Shown in pieces: positions 1-6,084 of a DNA stretch of 17,957 nucleotides. The stretch is taken from contig JBILGU010000035.1 in NCBI GenBank assembly GCA_044350805.1, positions 1 through 17,957 on the forward strand, written 5' to 3'. The notes beneath the pieces were generated by a model. That model was not told the origin of the DNA, made no database searches, and saw only the letters and a list, made by a program, of their open reading frames with translations. Position numbers and translations under genes: made by a program. This DNA comes from UBA6136 sp044350805 (GTDB lineage Bacteria; Pseudomonadota; Gammaproteobacteria; Methylococcales; Methylococcaceae). Within the stretch, counting starts at the first letter, position 1. The number at the start of each line of letters is the position of its first letter.

Positions 1-80
1 GCCTTTACGGCCTGCTGACGCATCACCTGCAGCGCATGATGATCGTGAACTCTAGCGTCCGAATCCCTTTTGCATTTCAT
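1..80 (-). CDS. Probable IS630-family transposase, N-terminal fragment (runs off window)
   Basis: On the minus strand an ATG at 80-78 opens a frame that stays open to the window edge (26 codons). Its translation has a basic start followed by HDHHALQVMRQQAVKA. That resembles the N-terminus of IS630-type transposases, where a D-H-K/H-x-L-E stretch precedes R-x-x-A-V-x-x-V and a helix-turn-helix. No strong Shine-Dalgarno is visible (GGTGGC just before the ATG). Only the first residues are present, so the catalytic DDE domain, the far terminal repeat and intactness cannot be judged. Family assignment is from memory of the N-terminal pattern and is tentative. Confidence 0.45.
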   Translation of the reverse strand, partial: MKCKRDSDARVHDHHALQVMRQQAVK

Positions 81-333
81 GCCACCATTTTATCATGATA
101 TGGCATTACTATCTGGACGCTCTGTAAGTGTTATCAAACTACGTAGGGCCTCTCATTGACGTGGTCAAGGCATAACGGACGGCGCGAGGTGTCCTCAGTT
201 GTAGATACGCCTAAGGTCGCGGCAAAAGTTCTCATGCGGTCCAACCATCAACAGCTTGATAGTCTGTGGGTGTCTTAAAAACTACCTTTTGTAGGCAATG
301 GTAGTCGCCGTATAGAGCGGTCTCAACAGCCGA
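81..333. other. Intergenic stretch without a convincing gene
   Basis: No open frame with coding character was seen between the transposase start and the vapBC promoter. A perfect 10-bp palindrome TATCATGATA lies at 91-100, where the outer end of the insertion sequence would be expected, but its terminal repeat could not be delimited because the other end is outside the window. Confidence 0.5.
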
Positions 334-374
334 TTGACACGTTGCCAGAATGGCATATACATTTAGGCATATAC
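334..374 (+). promoter_or_regulatory. vapBC promoter with repeated putative operator
   Basis: A consensus -35 TTGACA (334-339) is followed after 16 bp by the -10 TATACA (356-361). The 9-mer GGCATATAC occurs twice, at 352-360 and 366-374 (14-bp period), the first copy overlapping the -10. Repeats over the promoter are usual for VapB/VapBC autorepression, so these are the likely operator half-sites. A good Shine-Dalgarno AAAGGAG (375-381) follows, 9 bases before the vapB ATG. Confidence 0.7.
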
Positions 375-390
375 AAAGGAGAGAGTTGCC

Positions 391-663
391 ATGCCTACCC
401 TATCACCGCCATCTAGACCCAAATCGGTCAAGCTGTTTCGCAACAATCGCAGTCAGGCGGTGCGGATTCCTGTCGAGTTCGAGTTTCCTGGGGATCGCGT
501 GCTGATCCATCGCGAAGGCAACAAGCTCATCATCGAACCAGTAACAAGGCCAACGAACATCGTCGAGCTGTTGGCTGAGTGGAAGAAGGAAACGCCGCTT
601 GGGCCGGAAGATCAATTTCCGGCCATTGACGACATGCCTACCGTATCCGAGGACATATTTTGA
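391..663 (+). CDS. vapB: VapB-type antitoxin
   Basis: This 90-residue protein is an AbrB/MazE-like antitoxin. Residues 12-55 (SVKLFRNNRSQAVRIPVEF followed by VLIHREGNKLIIEP) match the swapped-hairpin DNA-binding fold of VapB. The acidic C-terminus (residues 60-90) is the part expected to fold onto the VapC toxin and block its active site. The ATG is preceded by AAAGGAG. Its stop codon overlaps the vapC start (TTGA, 660-663), the usual translational coupling. Known role of the family: neutralise VapC and repress the operon promoter, where a repeated 9-mer sits. The gene looks intact. Confidence 0.88.
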   Translation: MPTLSPPSRPKSVKLFRNNRSQAVRIPVEFEFPGDRVLIHREGNKLIIEPVTRPTNIVELLAEWKKETPLGPEDQFPAIDDMPTVSEDIF

Positions 664-1064
664 GCGGATATCTGCTGGACACGAATATCATCAGCGATGT
701 GATCCGCAACCCAGATGGGCATGTCGCCCGTCACATTGAGCGAGTCGGGCCGAAGGCGATTTTCACTAGCATCATCGTCGCATCCGAGTTGCGCTATGGC
801 TGTGCAAAAAAGGGGTCGGCCAGATTGCTCGACAGGGTGAACGGCCTCCTTGAAACAATCCCGGTGCTCTCGCTGGATATTCCGACCGACGCCGAATATG
901 GCGACATCCGCGCCAAACTGGAAGTGGCGGGCCAACCCATCGGCATGAATGATCTCCTGATCGCCGCTCACGCCCAGGCGCTCGGCCTTACGCTAGTCAC
1001 TGATAACACGAACGAATTCAGCAGGATTCGTGGGCTTAAGTTAGAGAATTGGCTAGAAAGGTAG
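660..1064 (+). CDS. vapC: VapC toxin, PIN-domain ribonuclease
   Basis: A 134-residue PIN-domain protein of normal VapC length. The acidic active-site set is present: D7 in YLLDTN, E43 in ASELRYG, D98 in GMNDLLIAAHA and D115 in LVTDN. Family members cleave tRNA or rRNA in a Mg-dependent manner and are inhibited by the cognate VapB. Translation starts at TTG (660-662), overlapping the vapB stop by four bases, so the two are coupled. Upstream ATGs are absent in this frame and the first residues (MSGYLLDTN) fit the family start exactly. The operon appears intact, unlike the other two toxin genes in the window. Confidence 0.88.
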   Translation: MSGYLLDTNIISDVIRNPDGHVARHIERVGPKAIFTSIIVASELRYGCAKKGSARLLDRVNGLLETIPVLSLDIPTDAEYGDIRAKLEVAGQPIGMNDLLIAAHAQALGLTLVTDNTNEFSRIRGLKLENWLER

Positions 1065-1156
1065 TCATGGCCAGGAAGTGGAAGCCATTTTGTGGACTCA
1101 TGGTGTTGGCGCCGAGGGAAAATTGACCCTTTAGCCTTAGCAAACAATGAACGCTA

Positions 1157-1363
1157 TAGAACGTTACAGAACGTCCTCACCAAGTGAATATTTTTGGGGG
1201 CAACTTTGGGGGCAACTTTTTTTGTTGCGTTTTTAACTTATTGATTTTATAGGGCGTTAAACGTCAGTTCGGTAGACGCCACCTCCATATCCTATCTCAT
1301 TGATTTATAGAGGCTTTTTATAAATCATTCGCTCAAGGACGCCCCATGAAGACCTTCATGGGG
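1157..1363. repeat. Structured repeat, copy A (pairs with 2627-2832)
   Basis: About 207 bp that align from end to end with a second copy at 2627-2832. The best conserved block is GTTCGGTAGACGCCACCTCC near the middle, followed by two hairpins. The first has stem TGATTTATA/TATAAATCA (1301-1309, 1319-1327) with a 9-nt loop. The second has stem CCCCATGAAG/CTTCATGGGG (1342-1351, 1354-1363) with AC at the centre. Between the copies the stems are identical while the first loop differs (GAGGCTTTT here), so structure seems preserved. It lies about 90 bp behind vapC. Function unknown: a recombination boundary, terminator or RNA element are possible. Confidence 0.75.
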
Positions 1364-1515
1364 CTCCTCATCTCAAATAGACCGATTTTCCAGATCCGTA
1401 CAGGCTGCCCAACTGCGCTAATGACTCTCATGGTGGGCAACTCCACCAACCATCTAATCCCCGCAGCCTCGGCGAAGCACATAGAGACGATGATCACGCC
1501 CAACTAAAGATTCCG

Positions 1516-1537
1516 TATAATACGTACTCTACAGAGT
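1516..1537 (+). promoter_or_regulatory. phd promoter and putative operator, copy 1
   Basis: A perfect -10 TATAAT lies at 1516-1521, followed by the inverted repeat ACTCT-AC-AGAGT (1526-1537), a plausible Phd operator. No good -35 was found at 17 bp. The intact copy at the right end has TATAAC instead, with the same inverted repeat at 17211-17222. Confidence 0.5.
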
Positions 1538-1554
1538 CAGATTGGGGAGGACAT

Positions 1555-1711
1555 ATGATCACCATTACATCGGTAGAGTTTCAGAGACACTTTGGTCGCT
1601 ATCAAGACGAGGCCCTCAAAGAGCCTGTTTCTATCACTCGCAATGGCAGAGAACGGATCGTTGTTCTGTCAGTGGAAGAATAAACCGCCTCAAACGACGT
1701 GACCGTCACGT
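1555..1711 (+). pseudogene. phd-type antitoxin remnant (frameshifted and truncated)
   Basis: The first 42 codons encode the Phd/YefM DNA-binding part (MITITSVEFQRHFGRYQDEA onward) after a strong GGGGAGG Shine-Dalgarno. Compared with the intact copy at 17240, one base is missing in GAAGAATA(T)AACC, which creates TAA at 1681-1683. Homology then continues out of frame to 1711 and stops, so the C-terminal toxin-binding part is gone and no toxin gene follows. The downstream DNA is instead an IS66-type fragment on the opposite strand. A 42-residue N-terminal product could still fold as a DNA-binding domain and act on the phd operators, but this is speculation. Confidence 0.85.
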
Positions 1712-1869
1712 CCGGTTACAGGACTAGCCTCTCGACCGAGATACGCGTAATTTGTAATCCATCGGCGGAACGAACTCGCATTGAGTTCGTGTTGGGCAGC
1801 ATACTCATCCCGATCAACGCCGCTCTTCATCCAGGCATCGACATGTCGTCTCTTTTCTTGGCGTGTCAT
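1690..1869 (-). mobile_element. IS66-type accessory protein (TnpA-like) fragment
   Basis: A minus-strand frame starts at ATG 1869 with a clear Shine-Dalgarno (AAGGGGGTGAAA just upstream) and encodes MTRQEKRRHVDAWMKSGVDR and then an ASSFRRWI segment. This is the helix-turn-helix pattern of the small accessory proteins of IS66-family elements. After about 45 residues the frame crosses the edge of the phd repeat and ends within it, so the gene is truncated and its last residues come from phd antisense sequence. No other IS66 gene or terminal repeat is present. It marks an insertion or deletion event that removed the end of phd copy 1 and its toxin. Confidence 0.6.
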
Positions 1870-1999
1870 TTTCACCCCCTTGTTGAACATGGGTGAAAGG
1901 GTGACGGAGACTTAGGTCAGGAAACAGATGGGAGGGTCGGACGCTTACCCTCTGTCAAGTCACCACTGCAATTACAGCCGACTCAAGCCTAGTCATATG

Positions 2000-2014
2000 T
2001 GCCCGTTACGGGCA
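2000..2014 (+). promoter_or_regulatory. Putative operator of the RelE/HigA-type module
   Basis: TGCCCGTTACGGGCA is a perfect 15-bp palindrome centred on T2007, ending 10 bp before the toxin start. Palindromes at this position are the usual binding sites of the HTH antitoxin of such modules. It is intact although the toxin is broken. Confidence 0.55.
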
Positions 2015-2024
2015 TACTTTGCGC

Positions 2025-2319
2025 ATGTATGAGATATTCAAACGTAAGGATTTTGCTCGCTGGCGGGCGGCAGAAGAGCTACCCGACACATCCTTGTGCA
2101 AGGCCGCTCAAGAGATGGAGGGCGGACTAGTTGATGCCGACTTGGGTGGCTTCCTCTACAAGAAACGGGTTGCACGCCCGGGAAGCGGACATCACTAAGA
2201 ATGAGCAAAAGGCTCTGCAATTCGCAGGTAAGCTTTTCCTAGAGATGGACGCTCTTGTTTTATCAAAAGCTATAAAGTCTGGCGTGTTACTGGAGGTGCA
2301 TTGTGAGCAAGATCATTGA
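2025..2319 (+). pseudogene. RelE-family (PF06296-type) toxin with internal deletion
   Basis: The frame from ATG 2025 encodes MYEIFKRKDFARWRAAEELP and continues to LGGFLYKKRVARPGSG, which is the N-terminal half of the RelE-like toxins of this family, then hits TAA after GHH at about 2196. The family's C-terminal part continues in another frame as KNEQKALQFAGKLFLEM to the end at 2319. Between them the usual middle segment (roughly RTLVAFRQ...VYGFA, about 25 residues of the mRNase core) is missing. A single internal deletion with a frame change explains this. The toxin should be inactive. Its 3' end overlaps the antitoxin start at 2303. Confidence 0.75.
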
Positions 2320-2605
2320 ATCACTCCGTGGTGATTTAGCTGCGCTGTGTGAAGCTGTAGCGATAACTAAAGTAACGATGCGCGAATTCGACGCCATCTG
2401 CCCGCCTCCCATTCGCGATTTCAGTGCAAACGACATCAAACGCCTTCGTGAAGACCTCAATTTCAGCCAACCCGTGTTCGCTCTTCATTTACATACAAGT
2501 GCATCAACCATCCGCAAGTGGGAACAAGGCGAATCACACCCTTCGGGGCCTGCCCTCAAACTGCTCAATGTGATCGCTGAAAAAGGCATTCAGGCAATTA
2601 TCTAG
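2303..2605 (+). CDS. HTH-type antitoxin (HigA/NadS-like), partner of broken toxin
   Basis: A 100-residue protein starting at GTG 2303 with GGAGG (2292-2296) six bases upstream. Residues 46-92 form an XRE/Cro-type helix-turn-helix (IKRLREDLNFSQPVFALHLH, then STIRKWEQGESHPSGPALKLL). The N-terminal 45 residues would face the toxin. It overlaps the 3' end of the degraded RelE-type toxin by 17 bp, the normal order toxin then antitoxin for this family. With the toxin gone, it is an orphan that may still bind the palindrome at 2000-2014 or neutralise a related toxin elsewhere. Gene appears complete. Confidence 0.82.
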   Translation: MSKIIESLRGDLAALCEAVAITKVTMREFDAICPPPIRDFSANDIKRLREDLNFSQPVFALHLHTSASTIRKWEQGESHPSGPALKLLNVIAEKGIQAII

Positions 2606-2626
2606 CCCAACGACCCGCGATCGAAC

Positions 2627-2832
2627 TAGAACGTCTCAGCACGTCCTCACCTACAAAAAAATCTGCGGGCAACTTTGGGGGCAATATTTTTGATGGGGTT
2701 TTTAAGCCATTGATTTTCAAGGCAGTTGAACGTCCGTTCGGTAGACGCCACCTCCATATCCTAACCAATTGATTTATAGAGACATTTTATAAATCATTCG
2801 TTCAAGGACGCCCCATGAAGACCTTCATGGGG
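2627..2832. repeat. Structured repeat, copy B (pairs with 1157-1363)
   Basis: Second copy of the ~206-bp repeat, beginning 22 bp behind the antitoxin stop. Hairpin 1: TGATTTATA (2770-2778) with TATAAATCA (2788-2796) around loop GAGACATTT. Hairpin 2: CCCCATGAAG (2811-2820) with CTTCATGGGG (2823-2832). The region before the hairpins is more diverged from copy A but keeps GGGCAACTTTGGGGGCAA and GTTCGGTAGACGCCACCTCC. Both copies have the same orientation and both follow a toxin-antitoxin module read in the plus direction. Confidence 0.75.
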
Positions 2833-3149
2833 TTCCGTTTTCCCTGACCAAACTGATTCCTCAAGATGGGAGGGACAGATAGTCCTTTCAAGTTTGAGAA
2901 AACTGCAGAGAATGCCGCATATCGTTCGGTCATTCTTCAGCCATCCTGATTGCCAATCTGCCGCCAAGTGACATTACTTCCTATGGCACCCCCTTTCTTT
3001 GATATGCCAAAGTGAAATACCAAAAACCAATATGGATTACCCATCCCTTGAATGCTTGATACTTCCTCTGAGCGCTCTAGTGGTCTTCGATCTAGAAGTC
3101 GGGACTGACTCCGATTCCACTTTTGTCTTCCGGATGCGGGGGTTACACT
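2833..3149. other. Gene-free stretch, nothing recognised
   Basis: About 317 bp between repeat B and the end of the small minus-strand gene. No frame with coding character, promoter or strong inverted repeat was seen on either strand. Confidence 0.5.
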
Positions 3150-3368
3150 CTATTTTGCTTTGAGTTGCCAAATCGCATATTCGGTGGGGGTCTTGCCAAT
3201 GAGTTTAATGTGATCTTCAGGTCCAAGAATTTCCCGTGTCACCTGCGCTGCTCTCCCCATGGCAGAAATTGTTTCAGATCCCTGTTTATGTTTTGCCCAA
3301 GTGACTGTATTGCCAAAGCTCATTGGCCATGGGGCTTTCCAACGCAGTTTATTTCCGATGATGGGCAT
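3150..3368 (-). CDS. Hypothetical 72-residue protein
   Basis: Not recognised. The start at ATG 3368 is favoured because GGAGG (3380-3376) lies seven bases upstream; the frame can be extended to a TTG at 3458 but nothing resembling a ribosome site precedes that. The product (MPIIGNKLRWKAPWPMSFGN onward) is basic, Trp-rich at its start and has no signal peptide or membrane segment. It stands alone between toxin-antitoxin remnants and the copper locus, and ends with TAG at 3150. It may be the end piece of a larger lost gene. Function unknown. Confidence 0.4.
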   Translation of the reverse strand: MPIIGNKLRWKAPWPMSFGNTVTWAKHKQGSETISAMGRAAQVTREILGPEDHIKLIGKTPTEYAIWQLKAK

Positions 3369-3593
3369 TTGCCGTCCTCCATGTATTTCTTCGAGTCGGT
3401 CAAGTACTTCCTTTCCTTTTATGTTGGATGAGGGTTTGTTCACAAATTGGTCGATCAAGCAAAAGATTTATATGGATTAATTAATTAAATAAGGACGATT
3501 AGACCTTATTGATTGGCGTCGGGGAGGCCCTGAGGTTTCATAAAAGGTGGCCTTCAAAATGGGATGCCCTATTGGAAGTACGAACTGAACACC

Positions 3594-4790
3594 CTAAGGG
3601 TGAAACTGCTGTCTCAAACCCTCAAGCGCAATGGCGCTTTTTTCAATCAAATGCGCAATTTGATCAGCCATTGGAAGGGCTAAGGGTTTTTCTGGTTCCG
3701 GGGCTACAGACACCACATCAAATGCACCCTCACTGTATCCGCTCTTGCAACGCCAGTGGAGCTGCCCGGTTTTTTCTGGCTTCAAGAGAAAACTCCCTCC
3801 ATCGGAGCCCAATGGATAGGTCCAATTCTCTTCCTTAAAGCTCAGCGAATCTCCGCACTGGGCTACTCCCTTCCCCATAACCATCCATTGGGTCTCTTTT
3901 CCGATCTCAAGCTGCGGGATTTCATTCGTCTGACCTGCCTGATCAATCTGGGTGTGCACCATGGGTCTTCCTGATGAAGCGGCAGTCAACGGAGATGAAT
4001 GTCCCATGGCGGCGTGAACGTCCTCACCGTTGGACAGCATCAGATAACCCCGCTGCAGCATGATGATGCCCAATGCAACGACGATAAACCCAGAAGCTCG
4101 CACGAGTTGTGGAGCTACCTGGGCCGACAAAGCACTCGCTAAAAATCCAAACCCCATCATCAGAGGAAGCGTGCCCAACCCGAAGAAAAACAGCATCTTG
4201 GCTCCCTCTAGAGGACTTCCAGTGCCTGCCGCCAAAATGTACATGGCCTGAAGTGGTCCACAGATAATCATGAGGCCATTCAATAGCCCGATGACAAACG
4301 GACTACTACTCCGCCTGAGCAAGCCACCCAGATGTTTCATCAGGAAAGGAGGCACCTTGAACTGAAGATGACGCGAGACGGGTAAGAGTCTGAGCGATGA
4401 CAAGCCAAACAAGAGGAGAAACACACCAGCGAAAACGCCAACAACACCTCGCATGAGGGGTGTGAATGTCACTATCGAACCGAGTGCCCCGAAGATTCCG
4501 CCGATCACAGTATAGGAAAGGGTCTTTCCCACGCCATAGAAGAGATGAGTGAGGTATTTGGCGCCGCCCTGATTTGCTGAACGAACCGTATATCCGATCA
4601 CTAGTGAGCCACACATTCCTGCACAGTGGAATCCCGTAAAGGTGCCGGCGATAAAAAGCAGGGCAAAACTGAGGGGCTCCTGGCTGTGCGGTACCGAAAA
4701 ACTCCCGTTCAAAAAACTGCTGAAATTGAGGAGGAAATAAATTCCCACTAGCAACAAAACGACCTTCCCCAACCGATACAACAAGTTCAT
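3594..4790 (-). CDS. TauE/SafE-type membrane protein with cupredoxin-like tail
   Basis: A 398-residue inner-membrane protein. Residues 8-30 are the first membrane segment, then come about six hydrophobic segments of the SafE/UreH-like (DsbD_2-type) transporter fold with the hallmark GFHCAGMCG (H55, C56, C60). Residues ~315-375 look like a cupredoxin-type beta domain: TQWMVMGKGVAQCG and, later, LHWRCKSG supply cysteines at the places used in related SafE-cupredoxin fusions, but the usual WSCWMGM motif is degenerate. Members often sit beside cytochrome cbb3 maturation or copper ATPase genes. ATG 4790 is chosen over the TTG at 4826 because AGGAAA precedes it and a sigma-54-like element at 4844-4830 would start transcription near 4818. 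Diverges from the copper ATPase series. Substrate not determined; copper or thiol handling is the likely role. Confidence 0.8.
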   Translation of the reverse strand: MNLLYRLGKVVLLLVGIYFLLNFSSFLNGSFSVPHSQEPLSFALLFIAGTFTGFHCAGMCGSLVIGYTVRSANQGGAKYLTHLFYGVGKTLSYTVIGGIFGALGSIVTFTPLMRGVVGVFAGVFLLLFGLSSLRLLPVSRHLQFKVPPFLMKHLGGLLRRSSSPFVIGLLNGLMIICGPLQAMYILAAGTGSPLEGAKMLFFFGLGTLPLMMGFGFLASALSAQVAPQLVRASGFIVVALGIIMLQRGYLMLSNGEDVHAAMGHSSPLTAASSGRPMVHTQIDQAGQTNEIPQLEIGKETQWMVMGKGVAQCGDSLSFKEENWTYPLGSDGGSFLLKPEKTGQLHWRCKSGYSEGAFDVVSVAPEPEKPLALPMADQIAHLIEKSAIALEGLRQQFHP

Positions 4791-4829
4791 GCCCAATTTC
4801 CTATTCTCATAACGATCAGCTTTCAATTA

Positions 4830-4844
4830 GCAATTTCGTGCCCA
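4830..4844 (-). promoter_or_regulatory. Sigma-54-like promoter of the SafE-type gene
   Basis: Read on the minus strand the sequence is TGGGCACGAAATTGC: GG, ten bases, GC, with a perfect -12 TTGC. The -24 element departs from TGGCAC by one inserted-like G. Expected start of transcription is near 4818, giving a leader of about 28 nt to the ATG at 4790. Confidence 0.5.
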
Positions 4845-4966
4845 ACTCTGTTAATGGCGCCTACAGGACTCTACTCACTCTCGCCTTTAAAAGCTTGTGT
4901 CATATGACACAGTCGCCTGCGTGAAATCACATCAAGCCCACCAGTTCTCGAGCCAAAGCAATCATC

Positions 4967-4990
4967 GAATCCCTTATGGATTAGGGATTC
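4967..4990. promoter_or_regulatory. Perfect inverted repeat between divergent promoters
   Basis: GAATCCCT (4967-4974) and AGGGATTC (4983-4990) are perfect 8-bp arms separated by 8 bp, a shape typical of a dimeric regulator site. It lies about 150 bp upstream of the predicted start of the SafE gene, a distance suited to a sigma-54 enhancer-binding protein, and directly upstream of the weaker element at 4998. Confidence 0.5.
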
Positions 4991-4997
4991 CGAACTC

Positions 4998-5012
4998 TGG
5001 CATGGACATTGT
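4998..5012 (+). promoter_or_regulatory. Sigma-54-like promoter of the copper ATPase series
   Basis: TGGCATGGACATTGT has a good -24 (TGGCAT) and correct 10-bp spacing, but the -12 reads TTGT rather than TTGC. Transcription would begin near 5024, about 40 nt before the first gene. A small inverted repeat CACGGC/GCCGTG (5027-5032, 5038-5043) falls in the leader. Confidence 0.4.
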
Positions 5013-5063
5013 GTTCTTTTACAGCACACGGCTTACCGCCGTGCCTTATTTGGAGGAGTACAT

Positions 5064-5336
5064 ATGACTGCACAAGCCGTAGCTCAAGCTCATAAGCCGG
5101 TAAAAACAAAAAAAGCCGTCTCCAAGATTCGTCAGCCGACGCCCGGAGCAATGATCGTCGGAACAGGATTGGCATTTGCATCGATCATTCTCCTTCCGGC
5201 AGTCGCTGCCCAGATCGGGGTGAGCGCAACACTGACGAGCGCACTTCGAATTGCGCTCATGCGAGCCTCTAGCCGCGTAGTTGCCGGAAACAATGAAGGC
5301 GGGGATTCCATTCCAGCGTATCTGAGCTGCCACTGA
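5064..5336 (+). CDS. Small one-span membrane protein at head of copper ATPase series
   Basis: A 90-residue protein starting at ATG 5064 after TTGGAGGAG (Shine-Dalgarno). Residues 1-27 are basic (KPVKTKKAVSKIR), residues 29-52 form one hydrophobic segment (GAMIVGTGLAFASIILLPAV), and the C-terminal 35 residues are polar, ending with a single Cys-His. It lacks a cleavable signal and should sit in the inner membrane with the basic end inside. Not assigned to a named family. Its position, first in a series ending with a Cu-ATPase, resembles the small membrane partners found next to P1B-type ATPases in other bacteria; that link is inference. Confidence 0.7.
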   Translation: MTAQAVAQAHKPVKTKKAVSKIRQPTPGAMIVGTGLAFASIILLPAVAAQIGVSATLTSALRIALMRASSRVVAGNNEGGDSIPAYLSCH

Positions 5337-5464
5337 CCTGATTAACGCCGGGATGCGTCTACCATACGGGCGCATTAGGGAATATGCCGCACCTTAACAA
5401 GTCCCTCATTTAATGGTGTAATCTGCTTACAGCCATCCGGCTGATCATAGTTTTAGCTTTGGGA

Positions 5465-5644
5465 ATGATCATCGTGAGCGACGCATCCGGCACATGCGAT
5501 CTCTGCCATCTCCCAATCTCGGGTGAAGGCTACTTTCTGCATACGACTCTGGGCCTCAAGCTTTTTTGCTGCGAGGGATGCCAAGGCATCTATCGAATGT
5601 TGAACGAGTCGGAAATTCTTGAGGATAGCGCCAAGGGCAACTAA
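5465..5644 (+). CDS. Free-standing metal-binding domain of cation ATPase type (PF12156-like)
   Basis: A 59-residue protein with CDLCHLPI near the start (C11, C14, H15) and LFCCEGCQGIYRML (C35, C36, C39). This is the cysteine pattern of the putative metal-binding domain that normally forms the N-terminus of FixI/CcoI-type copper ATPases. Here it is a separate gene and the ATPase downstream lacks it. Start choice is uncertain: ATG 5465 is used, with GTG 5474 (GGGA nine bases upstream) and TTG 5459 as alternatives. It probably binds Cu(I) and passes it to the ATPase. About 120 bp of non-coding sequence separate it from the preceding gene; 36 bp separate it from the next. Confidence 0.75.
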   Translation: MIIVSDASGTCDLCHLPISGEGYFLHTTLGLKLFCCEGCQGIYRMLNESEILEDSAKGN

Positions 5645-5680
5645 CCCTTGGGATCCTCCCCAACCTCCAGGAGGCCTAGC

Positions 5681-6034
5681 ATGGCCCATATCCATGGTAC
5701 TGCCGCTAAAGCGGTATCGCACAGCATCCATGCCGCGCATGGCTCGACCGCTGTGGTTGCTGCAAAGCATGCCGGGACAGCACTCAGCATTGCAGCAGCC
5801 ACTCAAACCCATACAGGAAAAGGTTTTATGAGCGTATTCTCCAAACACCCCTTATTGGTCTTTACCCTTGGTGTTGCAACCGGCTTTTTCGCCCACAAGT
5901 ATCGCAAGGAAATCATCGCGTCAGCGACGCGTGCTACTGAGCTAGGTAAGGACTTCGTCATGCACCAAAAGGAAAACCTTGAGGACTTGGTATCCGAATG
6001 CCAGGAATGCCCCGAAGAGGGTGAAAAGGACTAA
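5681..6034 (+). CDS. YtxH-like one-span membrane protein with His-rich start and Cys/acidic tail
   Basis: The 117-residue frame starts at ATG 5681, six bases after a perfect AGGAGG (5669-5674). Residues 1-48 are Ala- and His-rich (MAHIHGTAAKAVSHSIHAAH). Residues 54-73 are hydrophobic (LLVFTLGVATGFFAHKY). The remainder is a charged helix ending in SECQECPEEGEKD, a Cys-x-x-Cys within glutamates. The layout is like YtxH-type proteins and like the small PacL-type partners of mycobacterial P-ATPases, whose tails bind metal. No sequence identity to PacL is claimed. It is likely a membrane-bound copper-binding helper for the ATPase encoded two genes on. Confidence 0.75.
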   Translation: MAHIHGTAAKAVSHSIHAAHGSTAVVAAKHAGTALSIAAATQTHTGKGFMSVFSKHPLLVFTLGVATGFFAHKYRKEIIASATRATELGKDFVMHQKENLEDLVSECQECPEEGEKD

Positions 6035-6084
6035 GGCCCAGTCAATTCATTGTCAAAAGAATCCTGCGAAAACGAGAGTCTGTC

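Larger units (their letters stand above)
1065..1554. other. Gene-free stretch holding repeat A and a promoter
   Basis: This 490-bp stretch has no supported gene. It contains structured repeat A (1157-1363) and the leading part of the phd direct repeat (from 1432). The sequence around 1104-1130 resembles terminal sequences of IS21-type elements by eye, but no partner end was found. Confidence 0.5.
1432..1711. repeat. Direct repeat carrying phd, copy 1 (pairs with 17117-17397)
   Basis: About 280 bp with roughly eight differences from the copy at 17117-17397, counted by eye. The first 88 bp are identical. The repeat begins at a small hairpin (GGTGG...CCACC, 1432-1447), contains the phd promoter and the first two thirds of phd, and ends abruptly at 1711 where copy 1 passes into an IS66-type fragment. 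The two copies are in the same orientation and bracket the copper/cytochrome core. Confidence 0.9.

Noticed and set aside
1104..1130. Sequence resembling an IS21-type terminus
   Set aside because: Resemblance is by memory only, with no istA/istB frame and no second end in the window.
1301..1363. Integron attC site
   Set aside because: The hairpins in the repeats lack the R''/L''/L'/R' core layout and the GTTRRRY/RYYYAAC ends, so a true attC is not supported.
3509..3838. 109-residue plus-strand frame
   Set aside because: It overlaps the 3' end of the SafE-type gene in antisense and shows no independent coding evidence.
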